Numbered from the stretch's first letter, positions 9,054 through 17,704 are shown. The stretch is DNA of 64,000 nt from Paraconexibacter sp040581415 (GCF_040581415.1 NZ_CP114014.1:930001-994000); one strand, 5' to 3'. Program-made: numbers and translations. The notes: a model not told the origin generated them from the letters alone.

Positions 9054-9553
9054 GTCGCGGGCGGGCGCGGCGCGGCCCGGGCCGCTCGTGCGCCGGCGGT
9101 GGGGGCCGACGGCAGGACGAACCCGGCCGGCGCCAGGAAGTGGATGCCGTTCGGCGCGTCGATGCGCGGCGACGGGACGGCGGCGCCCGCCGCGGCCGCG
9201 CGCGCGTACTCGCTCGGAGGCACGCCGAAGGCGCGGGAGAACGCGCGCGAGAAGGCGGCAAGCGATCCGTACCCGGCGGTGGCGGCGACCGCCGCGACGG
9301 CGGGCCCGCCCCGTCCGGACTCCGCCTCCGCGGCGGCCGACGTCGTCGCCGCGGGGTGCAGCTGCCACGCCGCGCGCTCGAGCAGCAGGCGCCGGCGCAG
9401 CGCGACGGGTGTCTCGCCGGTCGCCGCGGCCAGCAGGCGGTCGAAGTGGTCGCGGGAGAAGTGCGCACGGCCCGCGAGCCCGCGCCCGTCGGCCGCCGGG
9501 TCGTCGAGCGACGCGACGATCAGGTCCAGCAGGTCTCGGAGCCGGTCGGCCAT
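9050..9553 (-). CDS. AraC-type helix-turn-helix regulator
   Basis: 167 aa from ATG 9553. Two helix-turn-helix motifs typical of AraC are visible: 'LAGRAHFSRDHFDRLLAAAT' followed by 'GETPVALRRRLLLERAAWQL', then 'VAATAGYGSLAAFSRAFSRA' with 'FGVPPSEYAR'. The domain is at the N-terminus and the protein ends soon after 'IDAPNGIHFLAPAGF', where family members I recall continue into a DinB-like domain. Here that domain is the next, overlapping gene in another frame. Divergent from a PPOX-fold gene across a 98-bp gap. Confidence 0.75.
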   Translation of the reverse strand: MADRLRDLLDLIVASLDDPAADGRGLAGRAHFSRDHFDRLLAAATGETPVALRRRLLLERAAWQLHPAATTSAAAEAESGRGGPAVAAVAATAGYGSLAAFSRAFSRAFGVPPSEYARAAAAGAAVPSPRIDAPNGIHFLAPAGFVLPSAPTAGARAARAAPRPPAT

Positions 9554-9578
9554 GCCCGGCGCATTCTCGCGGCCCGCC

Positions 9579-9602
9579 CGGTTGACCGTGCGGTTGATCG
9601 CG
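9579..9602. promoter_or_regulatory. Direct repeat in AraC/PPOX divergent promoter
   Basis: Two adjacent 12-bp near-identical units beginning CGGTTGA (CGGTTGACCGTG, CGGTTGATCGCG) lie between the AraC gene (minus) and the PPOX-fold gene (plus). Tandem direct repeats fit an AraC-family binding site. Binding is inferred. Confidence 0.35.
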
Positions 9603-9651
9603 TTCGACAAGCTCGGGCGGGGCCGGGAGGGCCCGTGCGACCCTCGGCGGC

Positions 9652-10122
9652 ATGGCCACCTGGAACGAGCTCCACGCCGCAGAGCCGGCATTCGCGGATG
9701 CGGTCCGCACACGACTGGACGCGTACGTCCACAAGACGCTGGCGACCGTGCGTGCCGACGGATCGCCGCGGATCAGCGGCACCGAGGTCCAGCTGATCGA
9801 CGGCGACCTGTGGATCGGATCCATGTGGCAGGCCCGCAAGGCGCACGACCTGCAGCGCGACCCGCGGTTCGCGCTGCACAGTGGCTCGGACTCGCCGCCG
9901 GACTGGACCGGGGACGCGAAGCTCGCCGGCCTCGCGGTCGAGGTCACCGACCCGGAGACCGTCCTGCGGATCAACGGCGAGCACGCCGCGGCCGGTCCCA
10001 CGCACCTGTTCCGCCTCGACCTGCGCGAGGTCTCGACCGTCACCCTGGCGGCGGGCGGGAAGGAGATCGAGATCGCCGTGTGGACGCCCGGCGCGCCGAT
10101 CCGGAGGCAGCATCGCGCCTGA
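9652..10122 (+). CDS. Pyridoxamine 5'-phosphate oxidase-fold (flavin/F420) protein
   Basis: 156 aa with the split-barrel PPOX pattern: 'TLATVRADGSPRISGTEVQL' (strand-turn-strand), 'IGSMWQARKAHDLQRDPRFA' (the 'K..DL.RDPR' cofactor-facing segment) and a C-terminal 'VWTPG'. These small proteins bind FMN, F420 or heme and reduce or sequester small molecules; which applies here is unclear. Divergent from the AraC gene, which may regulate it. The Shine-Dalgarno is weak. Confidence 0.8.
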   Translation: MATWNELHAAEPAFADAVRTRLDAYVHKTLATVRADGSPRISGTEVQLIDGDLWIGSMWQARKAHDLQRDPRFALHSGSDSPPDWTGDAKLAGLAVEVTDPETVLRINGEHAAAGPTHLFRLDLREVSTVTLAAGGKEIEIAVWTPGAPIRRQHRA

Positions 10123-10154
10123 GCCGTGAGCGGCGGCGTCGCGCGTGCCGCCCG

Positions 10155-11144
10155 CTACTCCGCGCGGGCGAAGCGGATCACGTCGGCGCTGCGGTCCTCG
10201 GTCACGAGCCCGCGGTCGATCAGGAGGTCGAGGTGGCCCAGGATCTCGCTCAGGGTGAGGAAGACCTGCGTGACGGCGACCTCGCCCCACGTCTCGGTGG
10301 CGAGCTCGTGGGCGGTCCGCGGACCGGCGGCGAGCTTGTCGAAGATCTTCTCCGCTCGCCGCTCGTGCTCCTGCAGCCGCTCGGCGATCAGCTCACGGTG
10401 ACCGGTCACGGGCTGGCGATGGCCGCCGAGCATGACGTCGACGTCGAGCTCCGCGGTCAGGCGCAACGACTCGCGGTAGTCGAGCAGCGTCTTCGGGCGG
10501 CGGCCGTCCCACTTGTGGACGAGCGGACGCGAGATCACCGCGTTCGAGGAGATGCCGGCGAGCAGATGGTCGCCCGTGATCGCCACGCGATGCTCCTGGT
10601 CGACCAGCAGGATGTCCGACGGCGAGTGCCCGGGCCGGTGCAGGACCTCCAGCGAGCGGCCGGCCAGCTCCAGCGGTCGGCCGGGCACCAGCGGCCGGTC
10701 GACCCGGCAGGAGACGCCCCAGCCGCGAACGATGTCGGCGACGGACCGCAGCGCGACCGCCACGTGGTCCTCGACGCCGTGGCGGCGCATCAGCAGCAGG
10801 GCGTCGTCGTCGTCCTGCGCGCCGTGGTGCTCCCAGTTCTCGAGCACCGGCGCCAGCTTGTCCAGGCAGGCGATCTCGGCCCGGCCCCGCGACGCGAAGA
10901 CGTGCGCCAGCCCCATGTGGTCGATGTGCTGGTGGGTGATGACCAGCAGCTGCACGTCACGCAGGGAGTGGCCGAGGCGCTCCAGCTCGCTCTCGAGCGC
11001 CAGCAGCGCGACCGCGGAGCTGGGCCCGCAGTCGACGAGCGTGAGCGGGTCGTCCTCGATCAGGTAGCAGTTGACATCGCCCACGCCGAACGGGGTGGGG
11101 ATGACCAGGCGGTGGATCCCCGCATCGGCAGCCGCTTTCAGCAT
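10155..11144 (-). CDS. Metallo-beta-lactamase-fold hydrolase
   Basis: 329 aa from ATG 11144 (GTG 11153 is possible). The metal site 'THQHIDHMG' (HxHxDH) is intact, with a further His in 'HRPGHSPSDILL' and an Asp in 'ITGDHLL'. A C-terminal helical region with winged-helix character ('LGHLDLLIDRGLVTEDRSAD') resembles that of lactonase/LACTB2-like hydrolases. Such enzymes hydrolyse thioesters, lactones or glyoxalase-type substrates. A TAAGGT hexamer 7 nt before the ATG suggests a leaderless transcript. Divergent from the APC permease gene. Confidence 0.88.
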   Translation of the reverse strand: MLKAAADAGIHRLVIPTPFGVGDVNCYLIEDDPLTLVDCGPSSAVALLALESELERLGHSLRDVQLLVITHQHIDHMGLAHVFASRGRAEIACLDKLAPVLENWEHHGAQDDDDALLLMRRHGVEDHVAVALRSVADIVRGWGVSCRVDRPLVPGRPLELAGRSLEVLHRPGHSPSDILLVDQEHRVAITGDHLLAGISSNAVISRPLVHKWDGRRPKTLLDYRESLRLTAELDVDVMLGGHRQPVTGHRELIAERLQEHERRAEKIFDKLAAGPRTAHELATETWGEVAVTQVFLTLSEILGHLDLLIDRGLVTEDRSADVIRFARAE

Positions 11145-11151
11145 CGCCCAC

Positions 11152-11188
11152 ACCTTACGCGCCTACTTGCGGAGCCAGCGGGTAAGTG
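11152..11188. promoter_or_regulatory. Back-to-back -10 elements of divergent leaderless promoters
   Basis: On the minus strand TAAGGT (11157-11152) lies 7 nt before ATG 11144. On the plus strand TAAGTG (11183-11188) lies 6 nt before ATG 11195. Neither has a clear -35. The spacing places transcription starts at or next to both start codons. Confidence 0.4.
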
Positions 11189-11194
11189 CCACCC

Positions 11195-12541
11195 ATGGAC
11201 GCCACCGCCGCCGCCGTGGGAGCCGCCGACGGCGACTCCGGCCCGCCCTCCGAGCTCAAGCGCGTCATCTCGAACAACGCGCTCCTGCTGCTGGTGGTGG
11301 GGGATGTGCTGGGTGCCGGCATCTACACCCTGGTCGGCATCGTCGGCGGCCGCATGGGCGGCGCGATCTGGATGGCGTTCCTCGCGGCGCTCGTCCTCGC
11401 CGCCTTCACCGCGGCCGCCTACGCGGAGCTCGTCACGAAGTACCCGCAGGCGGCCGGCGCCGCGCTTTACGTGAACAAGGCGTTCGGCATCCCCTTCCTC
11501 ACGTTCATGGTCACCTTCGCCGTGATGGCGTCGGGCCTCGCGTCGGCGGGCACCCTCGCCCGCTCCTTCGGCGGCGACTACCTGTCGGTCTTCGTGGACG
11601 TGCCGACGGTCTCCGTCGCGCTCGGCTTCCTCGTCATCGTCGCGCTCATCAACTCCCGCGGCATCGGGGAGAGCGTCAAGCTCAACGTCGGGCTGACGCT
11701 GATCGAGCTGAGCGGCCTGCTGCTCGTGATCATCATCGGCGGCGCGTACATTCTGGACGGCGGTGGGGACGCCGGTCGCGCCCTGGAGATCAAGGACGGC
11801 GAGCCCGCGCTGGGCGCCATCATGGCCGGCACCGGGCTCGCGTTCTACGCGCTGATCGGGTTCGAGGACTCGGTGAACGTCGCGGAGGAGGCGAAGGAGC
11901 CGCGGGCGTTCCCGCGCGCCTTGTTCGGCGGCCTCATCATCGCCGGCACGCTCTACCTGCTGGTGACGATCATCGCGTCGATCGCCGTCCCGACGAAGAC
12001 CCTGGCGGGGTCCTCCGGGCCGCTGCAGGAGGTCGTCCAGCTCGGCCCGCTGAGCGTGAACCCGAAGATTTTCTCGGCCATCGCGCTGTTCGCGCTGGCC
12101 AACGGCGCGCTCATCAACATGGTCATGGCCTCGCGGCTGCTGTATGGCATGGGCCGGCAGGGAATCCTTCCCCACGCCTTCACGCGCGTCCTGCCCGGAC
12201 GCCGCACCCCGTGGGTGGCGATCGTCTTCACGACGCTGCTCGCGATCGTGCTCGTCCTGACCGGTGACCTCGGCGACCTGGCGGACATGACGGTGCTGCT
12301 GCTGCTCCTGGTCTTCTCGCTGGTGAACGTCAGCGTCCTGGTCCTGCGCAGGGACCCGGTCGACCACGACCACTTCGTCACACCGGTCGTGCTGCCGGCC
12401 ATCGGCGCGGTGGTGTCGATCGCGGTGATGTTCAGCAAGGAGGGCGAGACGTTCGTGCGCGCCGGCGTCCTGCTGCTGGGCGGGGTCGCCCTCTACGTCC
12501 TGAACTGGCTGTTCATGCGGGCGCGCAGCACCCCTGCTTGA
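11195..12541 (+). CDS. APC-superfamily amino-acid permease
   Basis: 448 aa with about 12 hydrophobic helices. The first helices carry the APC signature 'VVGDVLGAGIYTLVG' and, later, 'FYALIGFEDSVNVAEEAKEP' typical of amino-acid/polyamine/organocation transporters. It should take up an amino acid or amine by proton or sodium coupling; substrate unknown. ATG 11195 is preferred over GTG 11186 because a -10-like TAAGTG sits 6 nt before it. Immediately followed, on the same strand, by an ABC exporter with its own promoter whose -35 overlaps this stop codon. Confidence 0.9.
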   Translation: MDATAAAVGAADGDSGPPSELKRVISNNALLLLVVGDVLGAGIYTLVGIVGGRMGGAIWMAFLAALVLAAFTAAAYAELVTKYPQAAGAALYVNKAFGIPFLTFMVTFAVMASGLASAGTLARSFGGDYLSVFVDVPTVSVALGFLVIVALINSRGIGESVKLNVGLTLIELSGLLLVIIIGGAYILDGGGDAGRALEIKDGEPALGAIMAGTGLAFYALIGFEDSVNVAEEAKEPRAFPRALFGGLIIAGTLYLLVTIIASIAVPTKTLAGSSGPLQEVVQLGPLSVNPKIFSAIALFALANGALINMVMASRLLYGMGRQGILPHAFTRVLPGRRTPWVAIVFTTLLAIVLVLTGDLGDLADMTVLLLLLVFSLVNVSVLVLRRDPVDHDHFVTPVVLPAIGAVVSIAVMFSKEGETFVRAGVLLLGGVALYVLNWLFMRARSTPA

Positions 12542-12568
12542 CTTCAAGCGCACTTGAAGCGCCATAGT
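12538..12568 (+). promoter_or_regulatory. MerR-type promoter with 19-bp spacer and dyad operator
   Basis: -35 TTGACT (12538-12543) and -10 CATAGT (12563-12568) are separated by 19 bp, the over-long spacer that MerR-family activators need. Between them lies the perfect inverted repeat CTTCAAG-CGCA-CTTGAAG (12542-12559), much like SoxR/MerR boxes (CCTCAAG...CTTGAGG). The start codon is 9 nt after the -10, so the mRNA is leaderless or nearly so. The regulator is not in the window. Confidence 0.7.
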
Positions 12569-12577
12569 GGGCGGACC

Positions 12578-13396
12578 ATGGCATTCGAACCACAACACCG
12601 TCCGGCCGCCGCGGCTGCCGTCGAGGGGGCCACGGTCGCCCTCGAGATCACCCAGCTCGTCAAGCAGTACCCGACCGGCACGAAGGCCTTGCAGGGCGTC
12701 GACCTGTCGATCGCCGACGGGCAGTTCTTCGGGCTGCTCGGCCCCAACGGCGCCGGCAAGTCCACCCTCATCCACTGCACCACGGGGCTGGCGAGCCCCA
12801 CGTCGGGGGCGATCCGCGTCTTCGGGCACGACGCCGTCGCGAACTACACCGAGGCGCGCAAGGCCGTCGGCCTCGCCCCGCAGGACCTGAACATCGACCA
12901 CTTCCTCACGCTCGAGGAGACGCTCGACTTCCACGGTGGCTACTTCGGGATGCGCAAGGCCGACCGCAAGGACCGCATCGCCGAGCTGCTCGACGCCTTC
13001 TCGCTGACGTCGAAGAAGGACGACCGCACCCGCACGCTGTCCGGCGGCATGAAGCGCCGCCTGATCCTGGCCCGGGCGCTGATGCACCGGCCGCGGTTCC
13101 TGATCCTGGACGAGCCGACGGCGGGCGTCGACGTCGAGCTGCGCCTCGAGCTCTGGCACTACGTCCAGCGCATCAACGCGGAGGGGACGACGATCCTCCT
13201 GACCACGCACTACCTGGAGGAGGCCGAGCAGCTCTGCGACCGGATCGCCTTCATCAACGACGGCCAGATCGTCGCCGAGGGCACGAGCGCGGAGCTGGCC
13301 GCCACCTACAACGTCGACTCGCTGGAGGATGCCTACCTGGAGCTGGTCGGCCGCAAGGAGCTCTCCCGCGGGATGGTCAGCGAGGTGGGTTCCTGA
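12578..13396 (+). CDS. ABC transporter ATP-binding protein (DrrA/ABC-2 exporter type)
   Basis: 272 aa. Walker A 'GPNGAGKST', Q-loop 'GLAPQDLN', signature 'LSGGMKRRL', Walker B 'FLILDEPTAG' and H-loop 'TTHYLEEAE' are all intact, so it should hydrolyse ATP. A short Ala-rich N-terminal extension precedes the domain. The next gene, overlapping at TGATG, is the ABC-2 permease, so the pair forms one exporter of the drug/antibiotic-resistance type. Expression is likely induced by a MerR-family regulator through the promoter at 12538-12568. Substrate unknown. Confidence 0.93.
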   Translation: MAFEPQHRPAAAAAVEGATVALEITQLVKQYPTGTKALQGVDLSIADGQFFGLLGPNGAGKSTLIHCTTGLASPTSGAIRVFGHDAVANYTEARKAVGLAPQDLNIDHFLTLEETLDFHGGYFGMRKADRKDRIAELLDAFSLTSKKDDRTRTLSGGMKRRLILARALMHRPRFLILDEPTAGVDVELRLELWHYVQRINAEGTTILLTTHYLEEAEQLCDRIAFINDGQIVAEGTSAELAATYNVDSLEDAYLELVGRKELSRGMVSEVGS

Positions 13397-14163
13397 TGAC
13401 CGAGGCCCAGATCCGCTTCCTCTCGCTGCTGCGCCGCGAGTGCAGCCGCTTCCTGAAGATCAAGCGACAGACCATCGGCGCACCGCTGCTGGAGACGTTC
13501 CTCTACATCTCCGTCTTCGGCGCCGCGCTCGGGTCGCGCATCGACACCCTGCACGGGTACGACTACGTGGTCTTCGTCGTGCCGGGCCTGATCATGATGG
13601 CGTGGGCGATCAACGCCTTCTCGAACAACTCCTCGTCGATCCTGCAGCAGAAGTTCCAGCGGGCGATCGACGACCAGCTGTCCTCGCCGGCGTCGCCGCT
13701 GGAGCTGCTGCTGGCCTTCACGATGGGCGGGTTCCTCCGCGGCGGCCTGATCGCGACGCTGACGTTCTGCGCCGCGTCGCTGCTCGTCGACCTGCCCGTC
13801 GAGCACCCGCTGATCCTCGTGCTGGCGCTGTTCCTCGTCGGCTTCTTCTTCTCGCAGCTCGGCGTCCTGATCGGCGTCCGGGCGGAGCAGTTCGACGACG
13901 TCTCGTTCGCGCAGACCTTCGTCCTGCAGCCGCTGATCTTCCTCGGCGGCGTCTTCTACTCCTCGTCGCTGCTGCCCGAGCCGTACGAGACGCTGACCCA
14001 CCTGAACCCCGTCTACTACATGATCAACCTGGTCCGCTACGGGTTCCTGGGCTACACCGAGGCGAGCGTGGCGCTGTCCCTGGCGCTGCTGGCGCTGGCG
14101 GTGGGTGCGCTCTTCGCCCTCAACCTGCGGCTGTTCAAGACGGGCTATCGCCTGCGCGCGTAG
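13396..14163 (+). CDS. ABC-2 type transporter permease
   Basis: 255 aa with six hydrophobic helices and the ABC-2 membrane pattern, including 'NNSSSILQQKFQRAIDDQLS' and, near the end, 'LNPVYYMINLVRYGFLG', a hallmark of the ABC-2 (NodJ/DrrB) family. The ATG overlaps the stop of the ATPase gene by one base. It forms the membrane half of the exporter. A strong hairpin 15 bp downstream closes the operon. Confidence 0.92.
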   Translation: MTEAQIRFLSLLRRECSRFLKIKRQTIGAPLLETFLYISVFGAALGSRIDTLHGYDYVVFVVPGLIMMAWAINAFSNNSSSILQQKFQRAIDDQLSSPASPLELLLAFTMGGFLRGGLIATLTFCAASLLVDLPVEHPLILVLALFLVGFFFSQLGVLIGVRAEQFDDVSFAQTFVLQPLIFLGGVFYSSSLLPEPYETLTHLNPVYYMINLVRYGFLGYTEASVALSLALLALAVGALFALNLRLFKTGYRLRA

Positions 14164-14177
14164 CTCCTTACCAGGCC

Positions 14178-14222
14178 GGCGTGTGGTCCAGAGCTCACAT
14201 AGGGAGCTCTGGGCCGCACGCC
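14178..14222 (+). repeat. 45-bp palindromic repeat, copy 1 (terminator-like)
   Basis: Arms 14178-14196 and 14204-14222 form a 19-bp stem (two G-U pairs in plus-strand RNA) around a 7-nt loop. A second copy, inverted, with about four differences in 45 bp, is at 39454-39498. Both lie in gaps between convergent genes. It may be a bidirectional terminator and a dispersed element at once. No T tract follows. Confidence 0.75.
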
Positions 14223-14231
14223 GGGCGTGGG

Positions 14232-15533
14232 TCAGCAGGTGGTGGGGGCCGACGACGCGGTGCGGGCCGCGCCGTCGCCGCGTCCGAGCTCCTGCAGCTG
14301 CGGCGTGCCGCCGGCGGGCAGGACGACCTGCATCCGCCGCGCGCTGCCACGCGTGGAGTCCTCGATCCGGACGATGCCGGCGTGCGTGGTGCCGTCGCTG
14401 ATCGCCCATTCGACGGTCAGCGCGCCGTCGGCGGTGACGATGCCGTCCTCGGTGCGGCGGCCGCGCGTGTTACTGCACGCCTCGAGGCTGCCGATCCCGC
14501 CGGCGTCGAACCGGCGACCCGTGATCGCCTGCAGGAAGCGCTGACGCCCGGTGGCCGTGTCGTTCTGCACCGCGGCACCTGCGGGGGCGGCGGCGCAGGG
14601 GCGGGTGGACCGCGCGCTGTCCGTCGTGCGGCCGTTCTGCCGGACCTTGCCGTCGGTGCCGAGCACCAGCAGCAGGCGGCGGAAGTCGAGCGTCGCGTCG
14701 TCCGCGCGGACCAGGACCTCCGCGGCGAGCGAGCCGTCCGTCTGCCGCTGGGTGTGGCCGACGACCCACGACCCCGCGAAGTCGTTGCGGACGTTGCCGC
14801 CGCCGGACGCGAAGGCGCTGAACTCCTCGGTGCGTTCCACACGGCCGTCGGCGCAGAACAGGGTGTCCTGGCGCTCGCTTGAGTTGGCGTCGCTGCGGAA
14901 GGTGACCAGCGCGAGCCCGTCGAGCGCGGCCTTCATGCGCGTCGCGTCGGTCACGGGCCGGTCGTCGCCTGCCGGCGTCGGCGGGGCCGGCGTGGGACCG
15001 GCCGGGACGGCTCCGGGCTGCGCGGGCTTGGTGCCGCCCGCCGCCCCGCCGGTGCCCGGGGAGGCCGCCGCCTGAGGGCAGTCCCCGAAGATGCCGCGTC
15101 CGGCGCCGCGGGCGGCCGCAGCCGCGGTCCGTAGCGCGCTGCCCCGAGCGAACCGGGTCGTCCCCGTCACCCGTCCGGCGCCCGCGCGGAGGATCGCGGC
15201 GTTGATGAACGTGCCGCTCTTGAGCACGTAGCGGCCACGGCCGGCGACGCGCTGCTCGTCGGCGAGGCGCACGCTCGTGCCGGCCGGCAGCAGCGCCCGC
15301 AGGATCCGGGTCGAGCGGTCCGCGAAGCAGCTCGCGCGGGCCGGTGCCTTGACGCCGACGAGATCGACGGTCTCGGTGCGCCCGCCGCTGCGGACCGTGA
15401 GCGTGTCGCCGTCCGCGACCCGCACGACCTTGCCCGACTTCAGCGGGGCGGACGCTGCGCCCGCGGGAAGCGCGAGCGCAGCGAGGGCGGTGGCGGCCAG
15501 GGCCGCGGTGGGGAGCCGGCGCGAGGTGGTCAT
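14232..15533 (-). CDS. Secreted protein with staphylococcal-nuclease-like N-terminal domain
   Basis: 433 aa from ATG 15533. An N-terminal signal peptide ('RRLPTAALAATALAALALPA') is followed by an SNase-like segment: 'KVVRVADGDTLTVRSGGRTE' and 'VDLVGVKAP', then 'GRGRYVLKSGTFINAAILRA'. This matches the micrococcal-nuclease fold, but the usual catalytic Arg/Glu pair is not obvious, so activity is doubtful. A Pro/Ala linker (about residues 195-215) leads to a C-terminal domain of about 200 residues that I do not recognise, with paired Cys. The next gene upstream on the same strand is an RTX-repeat secreted protein. Confidence 0.65.
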   Translation of the reverse strand: MTTSRRLPTAALAATALAALALPAGAASAPLKSGKVVRVADGDTLTVRSGGRTETVDLVGVKAPARASCFADRSTRILRALLPAGTSVRLADEQRVAGRGRYVLKSGTFINAAILRAGAGRVTGTTRFARGSALRTAAAAARGAGRGIFGDCPQAAASPGTGGAAGGTKPAQPGAVPAGPTPAPPTPAGDDRPVTDATRMKAALDGLALVTFRSDANSSERQDTLFCADGRVERTEEFSAFASGGGNVRNDFAGSWVVGHTQRQTDGSLAAEVLVRADDATLDFRRLLLVLGTDGKVRQNGRTTDSARSTRPCAAAPAGAAVQNDTATGRQRFLQAITGRRFDAGGIGSLEACSNTRGRRTEDGIVTADGALTVEWAISDGTTHAGIVRIEDSTRGSARRMQVVLPAGGTPQLQELGRGDGAARTASSAPTTC

Positions 15534-15615
15534 GATCCTCAAGACGCCGACCTGCCCGCGATCCTTTCCGGCCGGCACGTTCGGCCTCTCCGCTGCCGGA
15601 CGGGCGCTCATGACG

Positions 15616-17571
15616 CTAGGCGCGCGACGACGCCGCGCGCCGGGCGATGGGCAGCGTCCGGCGCAGCGTGGCGGTCGCCGCCCCGGTCGCCTGAGCGCTG
15701 TCGGTCGCCGTCACCGTGAGACGGACCGACACCGCCCGCGGGCTCGCGGCGAGCAGCGCCCGGAAGCGCGGCGTGAGCGTGATCCGGACCGGAGCGCTGC
15801 GGCCCCAGGGGATCTGCGCCTGCGCGCGACCGAGCACGGTCCCGGGTGCGATCCGCAGGGTTCTCCGCGTCGTGACCACGCGCCGGCCGCGGCGCGTCTT
15901 GCGGACCTGCACAGCCTTGAGGAAGCGCGTGGCGGTCAGCGTCAGCCGCGAGCGGCACTCCTTGGCGTCGTACACGCACGTCAACCGCAGGGCGACGCGA
16001 CCGAGCGCGTCGGCCGTCACCGCCCGCGTGACGAGCCGGAGCTCCGGCGGCCGCCCGGCGCGGCCGCCGCCCGGGCCTGCGCCGGGCTCCGCGCTGCCGC
16101 TGAGGCCGGTGACGAACGACGCGGGGACGGTGGCGGGGGCGACGCCGGGCGTCGGCCCCGGGGGTGGCGGGCTGGCGCCGGGGGCGGCCGCCGGCGTCCC
16201 GCCGGTGGCCGGTGGGGTTCCCGGCGTGGTCGGCGTCCCGCCGGGGGTGGCCGGCGGGGTGCCGCCGGGCGTCGCGGGTGGCGTCCCACCCGGGGTCGCC
16301 GGCGGGGTGACGGGGATCGCCGGCGGGGTCCCGGCTCCCGGGGACGGGGTGATCGGGATCGCCGGCGGCTCTGCCGGCCCCGCGGCCCCGCCACGCTGGA
16401 CGATCGCGCAGGAGGTGCTCACCACGTCGTCCGCGTCGACGACGGCGCGGTCGCCCGGCGTCGCCGGCGGTGCCTGCGAGATCCCGCCGGGACCGGCGAC
16501 CGGAACCGCGATCGCGTCGCCACAGATGAGGCGGCCGTCGACCGTGGCGTCGCGGGCCAGGAGGGTGTCGACCCCGCCCTCGCCGATCAGGTCGTCGAGG
16601 CCCCCACCGCCCTCGAGGGTGTCGTTGCCGCCACCACCGAAGAGGCGCTCAGGGGCGTTGCTGCCGACCAGCGTGTCGTCGCCCGCCGTCCCGATCACGG
16701 TCTCGACCGTCCGGATCCGGTCGCGGTCGACGCCGTTGGGCAGGCACGCATCGGGGACGGCGGTTGCCGGCCCGCCGACGGCGCGCACATCATCGGCCGA
16801 GCCGTCATCGCAGCCCTCGTCGAGGGTGACGGTGACCGCCGTGCTGCCGTCGTAGCTGTGCACGTCGAGCCCGCCGTTGCCGTCGATGTCGTCGCCGCCG
16901 CGACCGCCCACGAGGCTGTCGTCCCCGTTGCCGCCGCTGATCTTGTCGTCGCCGTCGCCGCCGCTCAGGGTGTCGCCGTCCGGGCTCCCGCCGAGCAGGT
17001 CGCGGCCCGCGCCGCCCGTGCCCGCGTAGGCGGAGCGACTGCTCAGCTGGTCGTTGTCCGCGTCACCCGCTATCAGCACGGGGAGCACCGGAAAACCGGT
17101 GACGCCGGTGGACGGCGGAACGGGGTAGCTGTCGTTGACCTCGAGATGGTCGTTGCCGGCGTCGCCGTGGACGTCCACGACCGGGGCGGCACCGCCCAGG
17201 GCGTCGTTGGTGGCCTCGACGATGAGCTCGTCGCCGCCACCACCGAGGTTCGCCACCAGCCGAGCGTCACTGCCGGTCAGGCACTGGGCAAGCGCCCTGC
17301 CGTCCTGCAGCCGGCTGCGGCGGCATCCTGGCGCCGGGGCGGCGATATCGGCCGTGAGGACGTCGATCACCTTGACGCCGCTCTCGGGCTGGCCGGCGCG
17401 GACGCGGATCTTCTCCACCGCGCTCGTGCCGACGATCGTGAGCGTCCTGCGGCCGTCGCTCGCCTGGCTCACCTCGATCCGGACGGCGGCCGCGGCCGGT
17501 AGCGCCACCGCCAGGCCCGCACCCAGCCCTGCGAGCGTCGACACCACGAACAGGCTGCGTCTACGGAGCAT
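15616..17571 (-). CDS. Secreted RTX-type calcium-binding repeat protein
   Basis: 651 aa from ATG 17571 with a signal peptide ending near 'AVALPAAAA'. Hemolysin-type nonapeptide repeats run through about residues 130-370 ('GGDGDDKISGGNGDDSLVGG', 'GTAGDDTLVGSN', 'FGGGGNDTLEGGGGLDD'). They should bind calcium and fold into parallel beta-rolls outside the cell. Then comes a Pro/Gly/Thr repeat region ('GGTPPATPGGTPPATP', about 430-490) as a flexible stalk. A basic beta-rich C-terminal domain follows, with two Cys in 'CVYDAKEC', probably Ig-like. A TACGGT hexamer 6 nt before the ATG suggests leaderless transcription. No enzymatic domain seen. Confidence 0.85.
   Translation of the reverse strand: MLRRRSLFVVSTLAGLGAGLAVALPAAAAVRIEVSQASDGRRTLTIVGTSAVEKIRVRAGQPESGVKVIDVLTADIAAPAPGCRRSRLQDGRALAQCLTGSDARLVANLGGGGDELIVEATNDALGGAAPVVDVHGDAGNDHLEVNDSYPVPPSTGVTGFPVLPVLIAGDADNDQLSSRSAYAGTGGAGRDLLGGSPDGDTLSGGDGDDKISGGNGDDSLVGGRGGDDIDGNGGLDVHSYDGSTAVTVTLDEGCDDGSADDVRAVGGPATAVPDACLPNGVDRDRIRTVETVIGTAGDDTLVGSNAPERLFGGGGNDTLEGGGGLDDLIGEGGVDTLLARDATVDGRLICGDAIAVPVAGPGGISQAPPATPGDRAVVDADDVVSTSCAIVQRGGAAGPAEPPAIPITPSPGAGTPPAIPVTPPATPGGTPPATPGGTPPATPGGTPTTPGTPPATGGTPAAAPGASPPPPGPTPGVAPATVPASFVTGLSGSAEPGAGPGGGRAGRPPELRLVTRAVTADALGRVALRLTCVYDAKECRSRLTLTATRFLKAVQVRKTRRGRRVVTTRRTLRIAPGTVLGRAQAQIPWGRSAPVRITLTPRFRALLAASPRAVSVRLTVTATDSAQATGAATATLRRTLPIARRAASSRA
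16190..16350. repeat. 24-nt tandem repeats inside the RTX gene
   Basis: Imperfect 24-nt units (plus strand reads like GCCGGCGGGGTGCCGCCGGG) encode the Pro-Gly-Thr stalk on the minus strand. Such arrays are prone to length change by slippage. Confidence 0.7.
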
Positions 17572-17670
17572 GGCGGCACCGTACATCGTGCGTGGTCGCA
17601 CATACAGGTTTTTCGTCGATCGACGCGCGCGGCCGGTTGCGGGGCTCATGACCACGAGGACGTCGCGGCT

Positions 17671-17704
17671 GCCCGGTTCCTTCCCGACGACGGCGGAACC
17701 GGGC
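17671..17704 (-). terminator. Hairpin downstream of acyl-CoA dehydrogenase
   Basis: Perfect 10-bp arms GCCCGGTTCC (17671-17680) and GGAACCGGGC (17695-17704) around a 14-nt loop, 13 bp past the acyl-CoA dehydrogenase stop. No T tract. Confidence 0.45.

Noticed and set aside
16190..16350. Short regularly spaced repeats resembling a CRISPR array
   Set aside because: They are contiguous 24-nt in-frame repeats coding a Pro-Gly-Thr stalk, with no unique spacers and no cas genes.
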